Below are positions 33,855 through 43,113 of a stretch of 64,000 nt of DNA, in pieces. This stretch comes from Cyanobacterium aponinum PCC 10605. Lineage in GTDB: Bacteria > Cyanobacteriota > Cyanobacteriia > Cyanobacteriales > Cyanobacteriaceae. A model generated the notes under the pieces. That model saw only the letters and a list, made by a program, of their open reading frames with translations, was not told where the DNA came from and did not search any database. A program made the position numbers and the translations under genes. Numbering within the stretch: the stretch's first letter is position 1; the number at the start of each line of letters is the position of its first letter. The DNA lies in contig NC_019776.1 of NCBI RefSeq assembly GCF_000317675.1, forward strand, positions 2,356,001-2,420,000. Reading direction: 5' to 3'.

Positions 33855-34692
33855 CGATATTTGCTCCTCACGCCCGTTATCTTGGACAATATTAATACTG
33901 TTTAGGTAATCTTAACCGAATCTTTGCTAATTAGGACGAAAATTTTGCTCTAAGAGTATCATATTTTTTCCTAAAATCAAGATCATTAATCATAAATGAT
34001 GTTTTTATTCTGATCAATAATTATTTTAACAATATAAATCACTATATACTTATTAAGCAATAAAAAAATGTGCCAAGACCCAGAAAATAGGATAAACTGA
34101 GTTCTTGCACCAGTACAGTAATACTGAAAAACAAAATTTTTAAAATCAATTTTGATAAGTTTTTCTCAATTATTGTTCCCCTTTTCCCCTTAAAAGGAGG
34201 GAAACAGAGAGGTTTTCCCTATTCCCTACCTTCACCAGTCCATTTTGCAGGATCTTTAAGATAAAAATAAACCAGAATTCAATGATTTTGTTGTCAAAAA
34301 TCTACCTCTATAAGTTTTTCTACACTCTCTATCTTCTAACATTATTAATTGTTTATAAAAATTCAGTATTTTTACTGAGTTATTTGTTTTTTCTTGTTTG
34401 TTAACTAACCCACAATTTTTATTATTTTTTGAAGATCACTTTTTGGTTAAAGAATATACTTTTTCTTTTACTTATTGTGTTCTGGAACACATCTTTATCT
34501 CAAAAAAAACATCTTTTGTTATGCTTTTAATTAAGGAATCATCTATAACTTTATTCTCTCTTAGGTTAAGACAAAGTTAAGGGTAAATGGTGAAAATAAA
34601 AAGGTTTTTTTCTGAGTAAAAATCTTATTCAAGGTGGGAATAAAGACTGTATTTAAAGATAGTAATTTTTAATTGAATTAAACTGTAATATT
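33855..34692. other. AT-rich spacer and probable upstream region of the pil/hmp operon
   Basis: 838 bp with no gene I can support; the 60-codon frame at 34398-34580 has no family resemblance or ribosome-binding site. It holds an inverted family-4 repeat (about 34140-34250), a TCAGTATTTTTACTGA hairpin (about 34364-34379) with T-rich sequence after it that could act as a terminator, the palindrome at 34476-34491, and A/T tracts. The following operon starts at 34693. Confidence 0.5.
34476..34491. promoter_or_regulatory. CRP-like palindrome upstream of the pil/hmp operon
   Basis: TGTGTTCTGGAACACA: 7-bp arms around a 2-bp centre, giving the TGTG-N8-CACA frame of cAMP receptor protein sites (consensus TGTGA-N6-TCACA, here TGTGT-N6-ACACA). 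It lies about 200 bp before the first gene. Synechocystis SyCRP1 controls type IV pilus and motility functions, so the location is suggestive; binding is not shown by sequence alone. Confidence 0.4.
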
Positions 34693-35829
34693 ATGATTGC
34701 GACCATGACCAGAAAGACTGTTACTTCTCCTAATGTTAAGGAAATAGTTGCCATTCCCTATAAAGCCTTACAGGGATTATTAGCAAAAAAAGTTTCGGGT
34801 AAATTAATGATTCAAGATCCCAATGATGAATCGGTAAGGTGGCTGATTTATCTAGGTGAGGGAAAGATTCACTATGCCCATAGTATTAATGGTAAAAGAG
34901 AAAGAATTAGATATCTTTTATCTCGGTGTTATCCTGATCATGGTTTTTACATACCTCAAGAATTGGAAGATGATTATGGTTTTATTTGTCAGCATTGGCG
35001 TGATGGTGATTTGGATATGCAGAAGATTCGCACCATCCTTAGTTATATGACTCAAGAAGCGATCGCACTTTGTTTAGCTTTACCTCGTGCTACGATTTCC
35101 TTTGAAAAAATTGTTGGTTTAGACCCTTTAATTCTCAACCTTAGTTTAAAATCTCTGATTGAACCTGTAAAATCGAAAGTAAGGGGATGGGTTACTCTCA
35201 GAGAATGTATTTCTTCTCCTTTTGTTCGTCCTCGAGTGAATAATTGGGATATTTTAAAAACCCATTTTGGTAATAGAATGTCCGAATATCAAGAAGTTGA
35301 ACAATTAAAACCCTACTTAGATGATCGTCGTACCTTGTATGATATTGCCGCTTATTCCCGTCATTCTGTTTTAGATTTAGCCTTACTATTACATCCCCTA
35401 ATCAAATCAGATATTATCACCATCAGTCCTTTTCAAGAACCCACTGAGACTGAAGACAAACCCCTTATTGCTTGTATTGATGACAGTCAAGCTATTCAGA
35501 GGATAGTCAAAATGACTTTAATTGCAGGAGGATTTGATGTGGTAAGCATTACCGAACCTGCTAAAGCTATGAGTAGCTTTGTCCGACAAAAACCGGATCT
35601 AATTCTTATGGACATCAATATGCCTGATATTGACGGCTATAAATTAGCCTATATGCTACGTCAATCAGCTTTACTCAAAGATATTCCTATCTTGATGTTA
35701 ACAGGTAGAGATGGAGTTTTAGATAGGGTTAAAGCAAAAATGGTTGGTGCTGTAGGATACATTTCTAAGCCTTTTAATCCCCAAGAATTAGTACAATCAA
35801 TACAAGATAACATTCAAAAAGCTGTTTAA
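34693..35829 (+). CDS. PatA/PilG-class response regulator
   Basis: 378 residues. The N-terminal ~240 form a DUF4388/PatA-type region (IPYKALQGLLAKKVSGKLMI...WLIYLGEGKIHYAHS near 22-65) and the C-terminal ~120 a receiver domain with the acidic pair in CIDDSQ, the phospho-Asp in LILMDINMPDIDG and Lys in YISKPFNPQE. This architecture is that of PilG/PixG/HmpA-type proteins, which open chemotaxis-like operons in cyanobacteria that steer type IV pilus motility or hormogonium development. It is the first gene of a five-gene same-strand set (34.7-42.3 kb). The receiver is probably phosphorylated by the CheA at 39508. Some annotations would name it pilG. Confidence 0.85.
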   Translation: MIATMTRKTVTSPNVKEIVAIPYKALQGLLAKKVSGKLMIQDPNDESVRWLIYLGEGKIHYAHSINGKRERIRYLLSRCYPDHGFYIPQELEDDYGFICQHWRDGDLDMQKIRTILSYMTQEAIALCLALPRATISFEKIVGLDPLILNLSLKSLIEPVKSKVRGWVTLRECISSPFVRPRVNNWDILKTHFGNRMSEYQEVEQLKPYLDDRRTLYDIAAYSRHSVLDLALLLHPLIKSDIITISPFQEPTETEDKPLIACIDDSQAIQRIVKMTLIAGGFDVVSITEPAKAMSSFVRQKPDLILMDINMPDIDGYKLAYMLRQSALLKDIPILMLTGRDGVLDRVKAKMVGAVGYISKPFNPQELVQSIQDNIQKAV

Positions 35830-35856
35830 TCAATTTTAAAAATAATTTTTAAAAGT

Positions 35857-36219
35857 ATGAAAAAAATTTTAGTAGTCGATGATTCTAAATCCCAACAACG
35901 CCTAGTTAATGGTTTATTACAAACTTTGGACGTGGAAGTAGAGTTAGCCGACAATGGAGAATCCGCTTTGAAATGGTTAACCAATAATGGACAACCAGAT
36001 TTAATTTTGATGGATATTGTTATGCCGGATATGAGCGGTTTAGATGTTTGTCGTCATATTCGTAAGGAAATGAATTATAAAACCGTTCCCATTATTTTCG
36101 TAACTACCAAAGACGAAGATTTTGATAAATTTTGGGCACTAAGACAAGGAGGTACTGCTTATATTACAAAGCCCTATAGTCCCACTGATTTGTTGAATAC
36201 TGTCAAGAATTATCTTTGA
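35857..36219 (+). CDS. CheY-like response regulator (PilH class)
   Basis: A stand-alone receiver of 120 residues. All acceptor-site residues are visible: DD in VVDDSKSQQ, phospho-Asp in LILMDIVMPDMSG, Thr in FVTTKDED and Lys in YITKPYSP. There is no output domain, as in CheY. It follows the PatA-like gene after 27 bp, so co-transcription is near certain. In type IV pilus chemotaxis systems the second small receiver (PilH/HmpB) tunes motor ATPase activity or drains phosphate from the kinase. A run of four AGTAATG heptamers lies directly after its stop. Confidence 0.9.
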   Translation: MKKILVVDDSKSQQRLVNGLLQTLDVEVELADNGESALKWLTNNGQPDLILMDIVMPDMSGLDVCRHIRKEMNYKTVPIIFVTTKDEDFDKFWALRQGGTAYITKPYSPTDLLNTVKNYL

Positions 36220-36222
36220 TTA

Positions 36223-36254
36223 AGTAATGAGTAATGAGTAATGAGTAATGAGTG
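36223..36254. repeat. Tandem heptamer array (AGTAATG x4)
   Basis: Four head-to-tail copies of the heptamer AGTAATG between the CheY and CheW genes, a short tandemly repeated repetitive (STRR) type sequence as known from cyanobacterial genomes. It is followed by TTAATTCTTAATTTTTAATT. Similar arrays of other heptamers lie at 43031 and in many spacers here. Confidence 0.85.
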
Positions 36255-36311
36255 GGGAGAAATTACCTGACTCCTTTTTTTAATTCTTAATTTTTAATTC
36301 TTAATTCTTCT

Positions 36312-36761
36312 ATGGATTATTTTATTGTCGAATTGACCAATCAAAAAAAAATCGCTATTCCCTTAGAACAAATACAGGAGGTTATAACGGTTAATTATGC
36401 TGATATTTGTCCCATTCCGGGGGTGAAAAATAGTCTTTTGGGGTTAATTAGTCAAAGGGGTATTTTACTGTGGTTATTAGATTTATCTTTACTATTGCAA
36501 AATATTCCTTCTTTTTCTAATCGTCTTAGTTCTAGTACTATTTTAGTTACTAAATTAGGTAGAAATAATGTGGGTTTGATCGTCAAGAAATTAGGAGAAA
36601 TTAAAGACTTTTTGCAGGATAAAATTACTCAAGATAATTTAGGGCAAAGTTTACCTATTCCTCTTTTAAGTGAATATGTGGACAGTTTTATTCAGGATGA
36701 GACAGAGTTATTACCAATTTTAAATATGAATAATATTCAAATTTACTTAAATAGTAATTAG
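36312..36761 (+). CDS. CheW-like adaptor (PilI class)
   Basis: 149 residues forming one CheW domain: FIVELTNQKKIAIPLEQIQEV at the start and the central loop PIPGVKNSLLGLISQRGILLWLLDL (the [IL]xGV.NxRGxxxxVxDL-type segment). CheW couples the receptor (next gene) to the CheA kinase. In pilus-type systems this protein is PilI/HmpC. It sits 92 bp after the CheY gene with heptamer repeats between them, and 66 bp before the receptor gene. A little shorter and more diverged at the C-terminus than E. coli CheW. Confidence 0.85.
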   Translation: MDYFIVELTNQKKIAIPLEQIQEVITVNYADICPIPGVKNSLLGLISQRGILLWLLDLSLLLQNIPSFSNRLSSSTILVTKLGRNNVGLIVKKLGEIKDFLQDKITQDNLGQSLPIPLLSEYVDSFIQDETELLPILNMNNIQIYLNSN

Positions 36762-36827
36762 TTATTATTTTTTATCTTTAAAGTTTTACTTAATTATCAA
36801 TATTTTACTTTATACGGAGTTACTCTC

Positions 36828-39386
36828 ATGGCAAATTTACAGGAACAAAAAACCAAAACCAAAGAATTTTCTGATAATATTATTAATCTTCAAAAAAAGG
36901 TTCAGGAAAATCCTCAAGATTTAATCGCAAAACTGAATCTTGCCACTGCGTTTCAACAAGAAAAATATTACAATGAAGCAGTAGCAGTATATGAACAAAT
37001 TATTGAACAAGACAACGAGGAAGTATTTGCCGAAAGTGCTAAGGTTGCGATCGCAGAGATTCAAAAAGAACAATTAACAAAAGAAGATATTGTTTTAGAT
37101 AAGGACAAAAAAGAGAAAAAAGTTAAGAAAAAGAAAGTTAATTTATGGCAAAGATTAGTTAATTTACCCATTGCTTATAAACAATTTATTGCTCTATTTA
37201 TTTCTAGTTCTATTTCCGTTTTTGGGGTGGTGTTAGCCGGGCGATTAATTACCGTAGTTTTAGGGCGAAGTCAGCTAGAAAACCAGTCCATAGCGGAGTT
37301 AGCCGTGTCAGTGATTAATTATAATTCTCGCATTAGTGAGATGGAGTCAGGATTTAGGGGACAAAGTGATAATATTGCTATTATTGAAGCCGCTAGAAAT
37401 TATCAACAAAATGGACAAGTTCCTAGTAATTTAAGAGATACTGTTAGGCAAATTTTACGCAACGAAACTAATGCCAGACAAATTGAATATGCTACCTTAA
37501 TTGGCTTAGATAAACGAATTATTGTCAACGCTAATGATGATCGTGGAGGAGAAATTTTTGACCCCAAAAATCTTGTTTCTGAAGTAGTACAATTTCCAAG
37601 AAGAATGCAAACTAATGCGATTATTCCTTGGGCAGAAATTGAAAAAGAAAAACCCCCTTTACCTAATAGTATTTCTGATCAAGATGTCTTAGTTAACTTT
37701 AGCTTTACTCCTGTTACTGATCCTCAATCTCAGCAAGTTATTGCTATCTTAATGGCGGGGGAAATTGTCAATGGTAAAACCCTCTTTTTAAAACGAACTT
37801 TAGACGCAGTTGGGGGGGGATATGGGGCAATCTATATGTTTAATAACGGAAGATTTGAGTTAGTCACATCTGGTTTACAAGAAGCAGGAAGCGATGAGTT
37901 TCAAAATAACATTCCTTTACCCGATTTAAACTTAATTCAAACCGCCGAAACAGGGGTAGGAGGCAATATTTTCGATCGCCTCTTGATTGAAAATCAATGG
38001 TTTACCGTGGCGGTGAAAGCCTTACCCAACTTCAGAGGGGAAGAGATTGCTTTTGTGGTGCGAGGTACTCCTGAAGTACAGTTACAAAGGTTACTCAGTC
38101 AAAGTTTAACCTATCAAATTTTAGCTGGAGTTGCTTCCTTAATCGTGGCAATTATTTTAGCGATTATCTTTGGACGTGCTTTAACTAAACCCATTCAAAG
38201 ATTACAAAAATCTGCCCAAAGAATCGGAAAAGGCGATCGCAATGTCAGAGCAGAAATTACCTCCGAGGATGAAGTGGGACAATTAGCAAAAACCTTTAAC
38301 GAAATGGCAGAAAGAATTGAAGACTATACAGAAGCCATTGAAGACATTGCCCAACAACGGGAAAAAGAAGCCCAATTCCAGAAACAACAACGGGAAAACC
38401 TCCAGAAAAACGTAATTAACCTCCTCCTCGACATCGAAGAAGCCAGTAAGGGTAATTTAACGGTACAAGCGGAAGTAGTATCAGGGGAAGTAGGCTCTAT
38501 TGCTGATGCGTTTAACTCCACCTTAAATAATCTTCAGCGATTGGTACAACAAGTTGTCACCTCTGCTAATCAAGTTCATGAAACAGCTTTAGCCAATGGG
38601 CAGTCAGTCAGTCATTTAGCCCAAAACTCCAGTAAACAAGATATGTCCATTCAAGCCATTGGGGCTTCTATTGCGGAAATTGCGCAAGAAAGTGAGAAAA
38701 TTAGCGAATCAACCCAAAACGCCGCTTCTATCTCCAGAGAATCTCGTCTCACTGCCCAAGAAGGGGAAAAAATCATCGATGAAACTGTAAACAGTATTTA
38801 TCAAATTCGTCAAACCGTAGCCGACACCGCTAAAAAAGCCAAACGTTTAGCCGACTCATCCCAAGAAATTTCTAAAATTGTGAGTATCATTTCTAGTATT
38901 TCTGAAAAAACCAACCTTCTCGCTTTTAACGCATCCATTGAGGCCGCAAGGGCGGGAGAAAACGGACAGGGCTTCCGAGTGGTAGCAGATGAGGTACGCA
39001 GACTAGCGGAACAGGTGACATTTTCAACCCAAGAAATTGAGCAATTAGTAGTAACGATTCAAGAGGAAACTAGCGAAATGATGAGGATGATGGAAGAAAG
39101 CACCACTCAGGTGGTTACAGGGACGAAATTAGTCAAAGACACCAAAGAAACTCTGCAAAAATTAGCTCAAATCAGTAATGATATTGACAACCTATTAGAA
39201 TCCATCGCCAATAGTATTACAGAGCAGAAAAACACCTCTCAGAAGGTAAACGAGAAAATGCGAGAAGTAGCAACGGTGACAACAGAAACCGCTCAAGAAG
39301 CCAATCAAGTATCAGAATCTTTACAAGAGTTGGTAAAAGTAGCGATGGAAATGCAACAGTCTGCATCTCGTTTCCAAGTCAACTAA
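36828..39386 (+). CDS. Methyl-accepting chemotaxis protein (PilJ class) with N-terminal TPR-like segment
   Basis: 852 residues. A cytoplasmic TPR-like segment (about 25-80) and a Lys-rich stretch come before the first membrane helix (119-141); an extracytoplasmic sensor of ~290 residues and a second helix (about 435-457) follow. HAMP ([20 protein letters not shown]) leads to a second HAMP-like unit ([20 protein letters not shown]) and the signalling domain with the hairpin tip [19 protein letters not shown]. There is no GAF domain, so unlike PixJ/TaxD1 it has no bilin-binding photoreceptor module; it resembles PilJ/HmpD. Expected to localise at cell poles or septa with the kinase. The ligand is unknown. 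Confidence 0.9.
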   Translation: MANLQEQKTKTKEFSDNIINLQKKVQENPQDLIAKLNLATAFQQEKYYNEAVAVYEQIIEQDNEEVFAESAKVAIAEIQKEQLTKEDIVLDKDKKEKKVKKKKVNLWQRLVNLPIAYKQFIALFISSSISVFGVVLAGRLITVVLGRSQLENQSIAELAVSVINYNSRISEMESGFRGQSDNIAIIEAARNYQQNGQVPSNLRDTVRQILRNETNARQIEYATLIGLDKRIIVNANDDRGGEIFDPKNLVSEVVQFPRRMQTNAIIPWAEIEKEKPPLPNSISDQDVLVNFSFTPVTDPQSQQVIAILMAGEIVNGKTLFLKRTLDAVGGGYGAIYMFNNGRFELVTSGLQEAGSDEFQNNIPLPDLNLIQTAETGVGGNIFDRLLIENQWFTVAVKALPNFRGEEIAFVVRGTPEVQLQRLLSQSLTYQILAGVASLIVAIILAIIFGRALTKPIQRLQKSAQRIGKGDRNVRAEITSEDEVGQLAKTFNEMAERIEDYTEAIEDIAQQREKEAQFQKQQRENLQKNVINLLLDIEEASKGNLTVQAEVVSGEVGSIADAFNSTLNNLQRLVQQVVTSANQVHETALANGQSVSHLAQNSSKQDMSIQAIGASIAEIAQESEKISESTQNAASISRESRLTAQEGEKIIDETVNSIYQIRQTVADTAKKAKRLADSSQEISKIVSIISSISEKTNLLAFNASIEAARAGENGQGFRVVADEVRRLAEQVTFSTQEIEQLVVTIQEETSEMMRMMEESTTQVVTGTKLVKDTKETLQKLAQISNDIDNLLESIANSITEQKNTSQKVNEKMREVATVTTETAQEANQVSESLQELVKVAMEMQQSASRFQVN

Positions 39387-39507
39387 TTCTTCAATGAACC
39401 AATGATTAGGTATCAGGTGTCAGTTGTTAGGAAATTTTTTAATTCTTAATTCTTAATTGTTAATTCTCCCTACTCCCCTATCATTACTCATTATTCACCA
39501 TTAAGCC

Positions 39508-42291
39508 ATGTTAGATGCCAATAGTTTAGCTGCGATCGCCCTTGAAGCCAGAAATTGTTTTTTAGAAGAAGATGCCCCCGAATTTTTAGAGATTTTAACG
39601 AGGGGCATTGAAGATTTAAAGCAGATTTTAAATGAGTCTAAAAATAATCAGAATTTACATGATGTTTATAAAGAATTAGGTCGTGCCGCCCACTCCATTA
39701 AAGGGGGTGCAGGAATGGCAGAAATGCCTTTAGTTAGTAAATTGGCTCATCGAATAGAGGATTTATTTGAAGCCCTACAACAAGATAGAGTGGAAGATTT
39801 GGATACAACTTTAGGGTTATTAGTTTTGGGTATTGAAGAATTAGAAAATTTAGTGGAATTAGAGAAAAATTCTTGCTTATTAGATACCCATTCTGCTGAT
39901 GAATTAATTATTGCATTAGATGAGTTTTTAAAAGGTTTAAACCCCAGTAATGAACTGGCGGAAATCGGGTTTGCTGATGATAGTTTTATCAAAACTGCCC
40001 TAGAGTCAGATTTATCTGATTGCATTCAAAGAGTGCAAGAAATTATTGAAAGTGAGGATTTAGCTACCCCTAAAAATGTCAAAAACAGTATTGATACTCT
40101 ATTAGAAGAATGTGAATTATTAGGTCAAGCTCTTAATTGTCATTGGTTGGTAGAAATTAGTCAATTAATTAAACAGTTAAAATCAGCTTCTGAGGATGAT
40201 ATTATTAATTTTACCAAAGAAGCGATCGCACTTATAGAAAAGAATAAACAACTATATCTTGTCGAAACTAATCCTCAACTTCCTCAATATTCTGACTACT
40301 TTCAAAAATTATTATTAGGGGATGCTCCAGAAAAAATTGAACAACTAATTATAGAACAACAACCAGCAGTAGTAACGCCGCAAAAAATAGCAGAAAATAA
40401 GCCTAAATTTAATTTAGAAAAGCCGCCTTTACCTAGTAATAATCGTAATTTGAGAATCCCCATTAATAAGGTTAATAAAATGGGTGATTTAACAGGACAA
40501 CTATTAGTTTTTTACGAACAATTAAGCCTCTATGAAAATCAAATAAAAAGAGGGAGTTTAAGTCTGAAAAAAAGGACAAGGCTATTATCTCCTTTAAAAG
40601 AACAGCTGGAATATCTGTATGATCAATTCAGCGTTAGAGAAAAAGAAAATTTTAATCATAATGGTCATAGTTCAAAAGCGAAAAATGAAGAGAAAATAGA
40701 GTTTGACACCCTAGAATTTGATGAATATACCCAAATTCACACAACCCTACAAAGTTTAACAGAATTGATTATTCAAATCCAAGAATTAAGAGAAGATTTT
40801 GACTTAGTTAATCGGGAATTTCAAGAGACTTTGATTGATATGAGAAAATGTCTTGATACCCTTGATCAAGAATTAAGAGAAGTGCGCTTAGTTCCTTTTA
40901 TTAACTTAGCAGGAAGTTTTGTTAAACCTCTCGAAAAATTAAATAAAGATTACCATAAATCTGTTCAATTAATTATAGAAGGAGAACAAGTTTTAATTGA
41001 CCAAAATATTATTGAAACTCTCAGAACACCCTTTAATCATATTATCAGAAATGCTTTTGATCATGGTATAGAAATGCCAGATATAAGAGAAAAAAAAGGG
41101 AAATCGAACCCCGCACAAATTAAATTAAGTGCAAAACTAGAAGGAAATAATGTGATTTTAACTATTGCTGATGATGGGCAAGGAATAGATATTAAAAAAG
41201 TCTATGAAAAAGCAAAAATGCTTGGCTTATTTCCTCAAAATAAAGAATTTGATCAACTCCCCAGAGAGGAAATTTTAGGAACTATTTTTTCCCCCGGATT
41301 TTCCACTGCCTCTCAAGTTAGTGACTTGTCAGGGAGAGGGATGGGTATGGATATTGTTAAAGCGGAAATTGAAAAATTAAGAGGTACTATTGAGGTAAAG
41401 ACAGAAATAGGAAAAGGCACAATCTTTCAGCTAAAAATTCCTATGGCATTGAATATTATTTCTTTGCTCCTAGTTAAAATTGGTTCTCATACAGTGGCGA
41501 TTCCTTCCGAAAATGTCTTGCGAGTAATTCGTCTTTCTGACCACGAAATTCAAGATAATCAAATATTATGGGAAGACGAAAGAATTTCTTTTTATAATCT
41601 CGCACAAATATTACCCTACAATGCACCTAATTTATCCATTGACATGGGACAACCCTATGCAGGTTTACTATTGCAAATTGGGGGAGAAAAAGTCGTTATG
41701 GCAGTGGATGCGGTAGTGGATGAAAAACCCTTAGTCAGTAAAAGTTTGGATGATACTGTGGCAATTCCCCCTTATTTAGGAGGTTGTACAATCTTAGGTA
41801 GTGGAACTGTTGTTCCTATTTTCGTTCCTGATTACTTTAAATCCCTACTCATTCAAAGAGAAAGCAAACGACAGTTAAAGGAAATAGAGAAAGAGACTCT
41901 AACGGTTAAGATGGATGAGTTATCAATTATGATTATTGATGACTCTGTGGCTGTCAGACGAACCCTGAATCGTACTTTAACTCAAGTGGGTTATAACGTT
42001 ACTCAATGTCGAGATGGTAAGGAAGCATGGAATACCTTACAAAGTACATCAGAGCATTTTGATTTGGCTATTTGCGATTTAGAAATGCCCGGATTTGACG
42101 GTTACAAAGTATTACAGTTAATTCGAGCATCGGAGGCATGGAAAAATTTACCTGTAATTATACTTACATCCCGTGACAATGATTTACACCGACAAAAAGC
42201 CATGGATTTAGGGGCAAATGCTTATTTAACAAAGCCCTTTAACCCCTTAAAAATTATTGAAAAAGTTAAAGATGTGACTTTAAGATTTTAG
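39508..42291 (+). CDS. CheA-like hybrid histidine kinase (PilL class)
   Basis: 927 residues. Hpt domain with the phospho-acceptor His62 in AAHSIKGGAGMAE, an Asp/Glu-rich linker, a dimerisation region, HATPase_c (about 505-650) with N box HIIRNAFDHGIE and G boxes DDGQGID and GRGMGMDIV, a CheW-like regulatory domain (about 655-790) and a C-terminal receiver (802-927) with Asp857 in LAICDLEMPG. All catalytic residues are present. Only one Hpt is evident, unlike the multi-Hpt ChpA of Pseudomonas. It completes the five-gene set; the 121-bp gap before it holds repeat-like sequence (AGGTATCAGGTGTCAG) but still fits one operon. Likely kinase for both upstream receivers. Confidence 0.9.
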   Translation: MLDANSLAAIALEARNCFLEEDAPEFLEILTRGIEDLKQILNESKNNQNLHDVYKELGRAAHSIKGGAGMAEMPLVSKLAHRIEDLFEALQQDRVEDLDTTLGLLVLGIEELENLVELEKNSCLLDTHSADELIIALDEFLKGLNPSNELAEIGFADDSFIKTALESDLSDCIQRVQEIIESEDLATPKNVKNSIDTLLEECELLGQALNCHWLVEISQLIKQLKSASEDDIINFTKEAIALIEKNKQLYLVETNPQLPQYSDYFQKLLLGDAPEKIEQLIIEQQPAVVTPQKIAENKPKFNLEKPPLPSNNRNLRIPINKVNKMGDLTGQLLVFYEQLSLYENQIKRGSLSLKKRTRLLSPLKEQLEYLYDQFSVREKENFNHNGHSSKAKNEEKIEFDTLEFDEYTQIHTTLQSLTELIIQIQELREDFDLVNREFQETLIDMRKCLDTLDQELREVRLVPFINLAGSFVKPLEKLNKDYHKSVQLIIEGEQVLIDQNIIETLRTPFNHIIRNAFDHGIEMPDIREKKGKSNPAQIKLSAKLEGNNVILTIADDGQGIDIKKVYEKAKMLGLFPQNKEFDQLPREEILGTIFSPGFSTASQVSDLSGRGMGMDIVKAEIEKLRGTIEVKTEIGKGTIFQLKIPMALNIISLLLVKIGSHTVAIPSENVLRVIRLSDHEIQDNQILWEDERISFYNLAQILPYNAPNLSIDMGQPYAGLLLQIGGEKVVMAVDAVVDEKPLVSKSLDDTVAIPPYLGGCTILGSGTVVPIFVPDYFKSLLIQRESKRQLKEIEKETLTVKMDELSIMIIDDSVAVRRTLNRTLTQVGYNVTQCRDGKEAWNTLQSTSEHFDLAICDLEMPGFDGYKVLQLIRASEAWKNLPVIILTSRDNDLHRQKAMDLGANAYLTKPFNPLKIIEKVKDVTLRF

Positions 42292-42384
42292 TTAGTTTAC
42301 TGATGTTACGCAAAAAGATAATTAGTTGTTGTTTTGAGGTATCAGGTGTCAGGTATCAGGTGTCAGGTTTAAAGTCAGAAAAAT

Positions 42385-43019
42385 TCACCCTTTTTTATTT
42401 TGACTTAGTTTTTCGATTAAACTATGTAACATTCTGCCAATTTCCTCACATTTGTTTAAAGTAACTTTTAATTCTTGCTCTTTAAGATAACCTCAGTTCG
42501 GTTTAAGAATATTGGATAAGGGTAGGTGTCAGGTTTCAGGTTGCAGGAACAGCAGGTGTTGAGAGAAAGTAATGAGTAACAAATAATGAGTGTTCGGGGT
42601 TTTTAATTCCTAATTCTTAATTTTTCCTTTGCCCTCCCCCCTCTTGAGGGGGGATAAAGGGGGGTTCGCCTCTTGCCTCTTGCCTTTTGCCTTTTTTTCT
42701 CCATCATTCATAGATGAAAATTTATCCCGAACTCAGGTTAAGATAGCCTAATCGTCCTACAATCATCAAATGAGTTTCTAATTCTTTGAGTGAGCCATTT
42801 GCCATAGAAAGATGACGAATATAATCACCCAAATGATTTCTCCCTTTTCCTTCTACGATGTTGGCAGGAATTGAAACTGCGGCTCTTTGTATTTGACTAC
42901 TTAAACCATAAATTTCTGTTTTGGGAAATTGAGAAGTTAATTGATAGATAACATATTACTACCAAATCCATTGATTTTTGCCAAATCGTTAAATCTCGAT
43001 AACTTTTTAGTTCAATCAT
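42385..43019 (-). pseudogene. Four-helix bundle protein (S23/IVP family), frameshifted and interrupted
   Basis: Reading from ATG 43019: MIELKSYRDLTIWQKSMDLV, then a frameshift around 42945-42955, then YQLTSQFPKTEIYGLSSQ, SIPANIVEGKGRNHLGDYIR and GSLKELETHLMIVGRLGYL, after which a 251-bp element is inserted (42489-42739). Joining the gene across the element and one copy of the ATCTT duplication gives GYLKEQELKVTLNKCEEI and a natural stop at 42385. The conserved family residues (W, P-K-x-E-x-Y-G-L, E-G) identify a four-helix bundle/23S rRNA intervening-sequence protein. Such proteins are small and of unknown function. Two independent lesions indicate a dead gene. Confidence 0.85.
42489..42739. 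mobile_element. MITE-like element, family 1, inserted in the four-helix-bundle gene
   Basis: 251 bp with inverted ends AACCTCAGTTCGG / CCGAACTCAGGTT (one mismatch over 13 bp), flanked by the direct repeat AAGAT at 42484-42488 and 42740-42744. Removing the element and one AAGAT restores the reading frame of the host gene. The interior is a mosaic of heptamer repeats (AGGTTTCAGGTTGCAGGAAC) and a family-3 C/G-run repeat (42626-42664), with no transposase. This proves insertion rather than ancestral sequence. Confidence 0.85.
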
Positions 43020-43030
43020 TTTTATTATTT

Positions 43031-43061
43031 CCTGAAACCTGAAACCTGAAACCTGAAACCT
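43031..43061. repeat. Tandem heptamer array (CCTGAAA x4)
   Basis: Four head-to-tail CCTGAAA units plus a partial one, an STRR-type array just upstream of the broken gene's start. Variants of the unit (CCTGACA, CCTAAAA, CCTAACA) make up many other spacers, for example 10690-10725, 15205-15240, 18000-18015 and 59945-59995. Confidence 0.85.
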
Positions 43062-43113
43062 CCCTTAACTTAACACATCAATAAGTGCGTAACGTCAGTT
43101 AGTTTAGATAAGT

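Noticed and set aside
34398-34580. 60-codon frame before the pil/hmp operon
   Set aside because: No ribosome-binding site, low-complexity Phe/Leu/Ser composition of AT-rich DNA, no family resemblance.
36828-39386. Receptor as a PixJ-type phototaxis photoreceptor
   Set aside because: There is no GAF domain or bilin-binding Cys motif; it has a periplasmic sensor instead.
36223-43061. Tandem heptamer arrays as a possible CRISPR
   Set aside because: Units are 7 bp with no spacers; these are STRR-type repeats.
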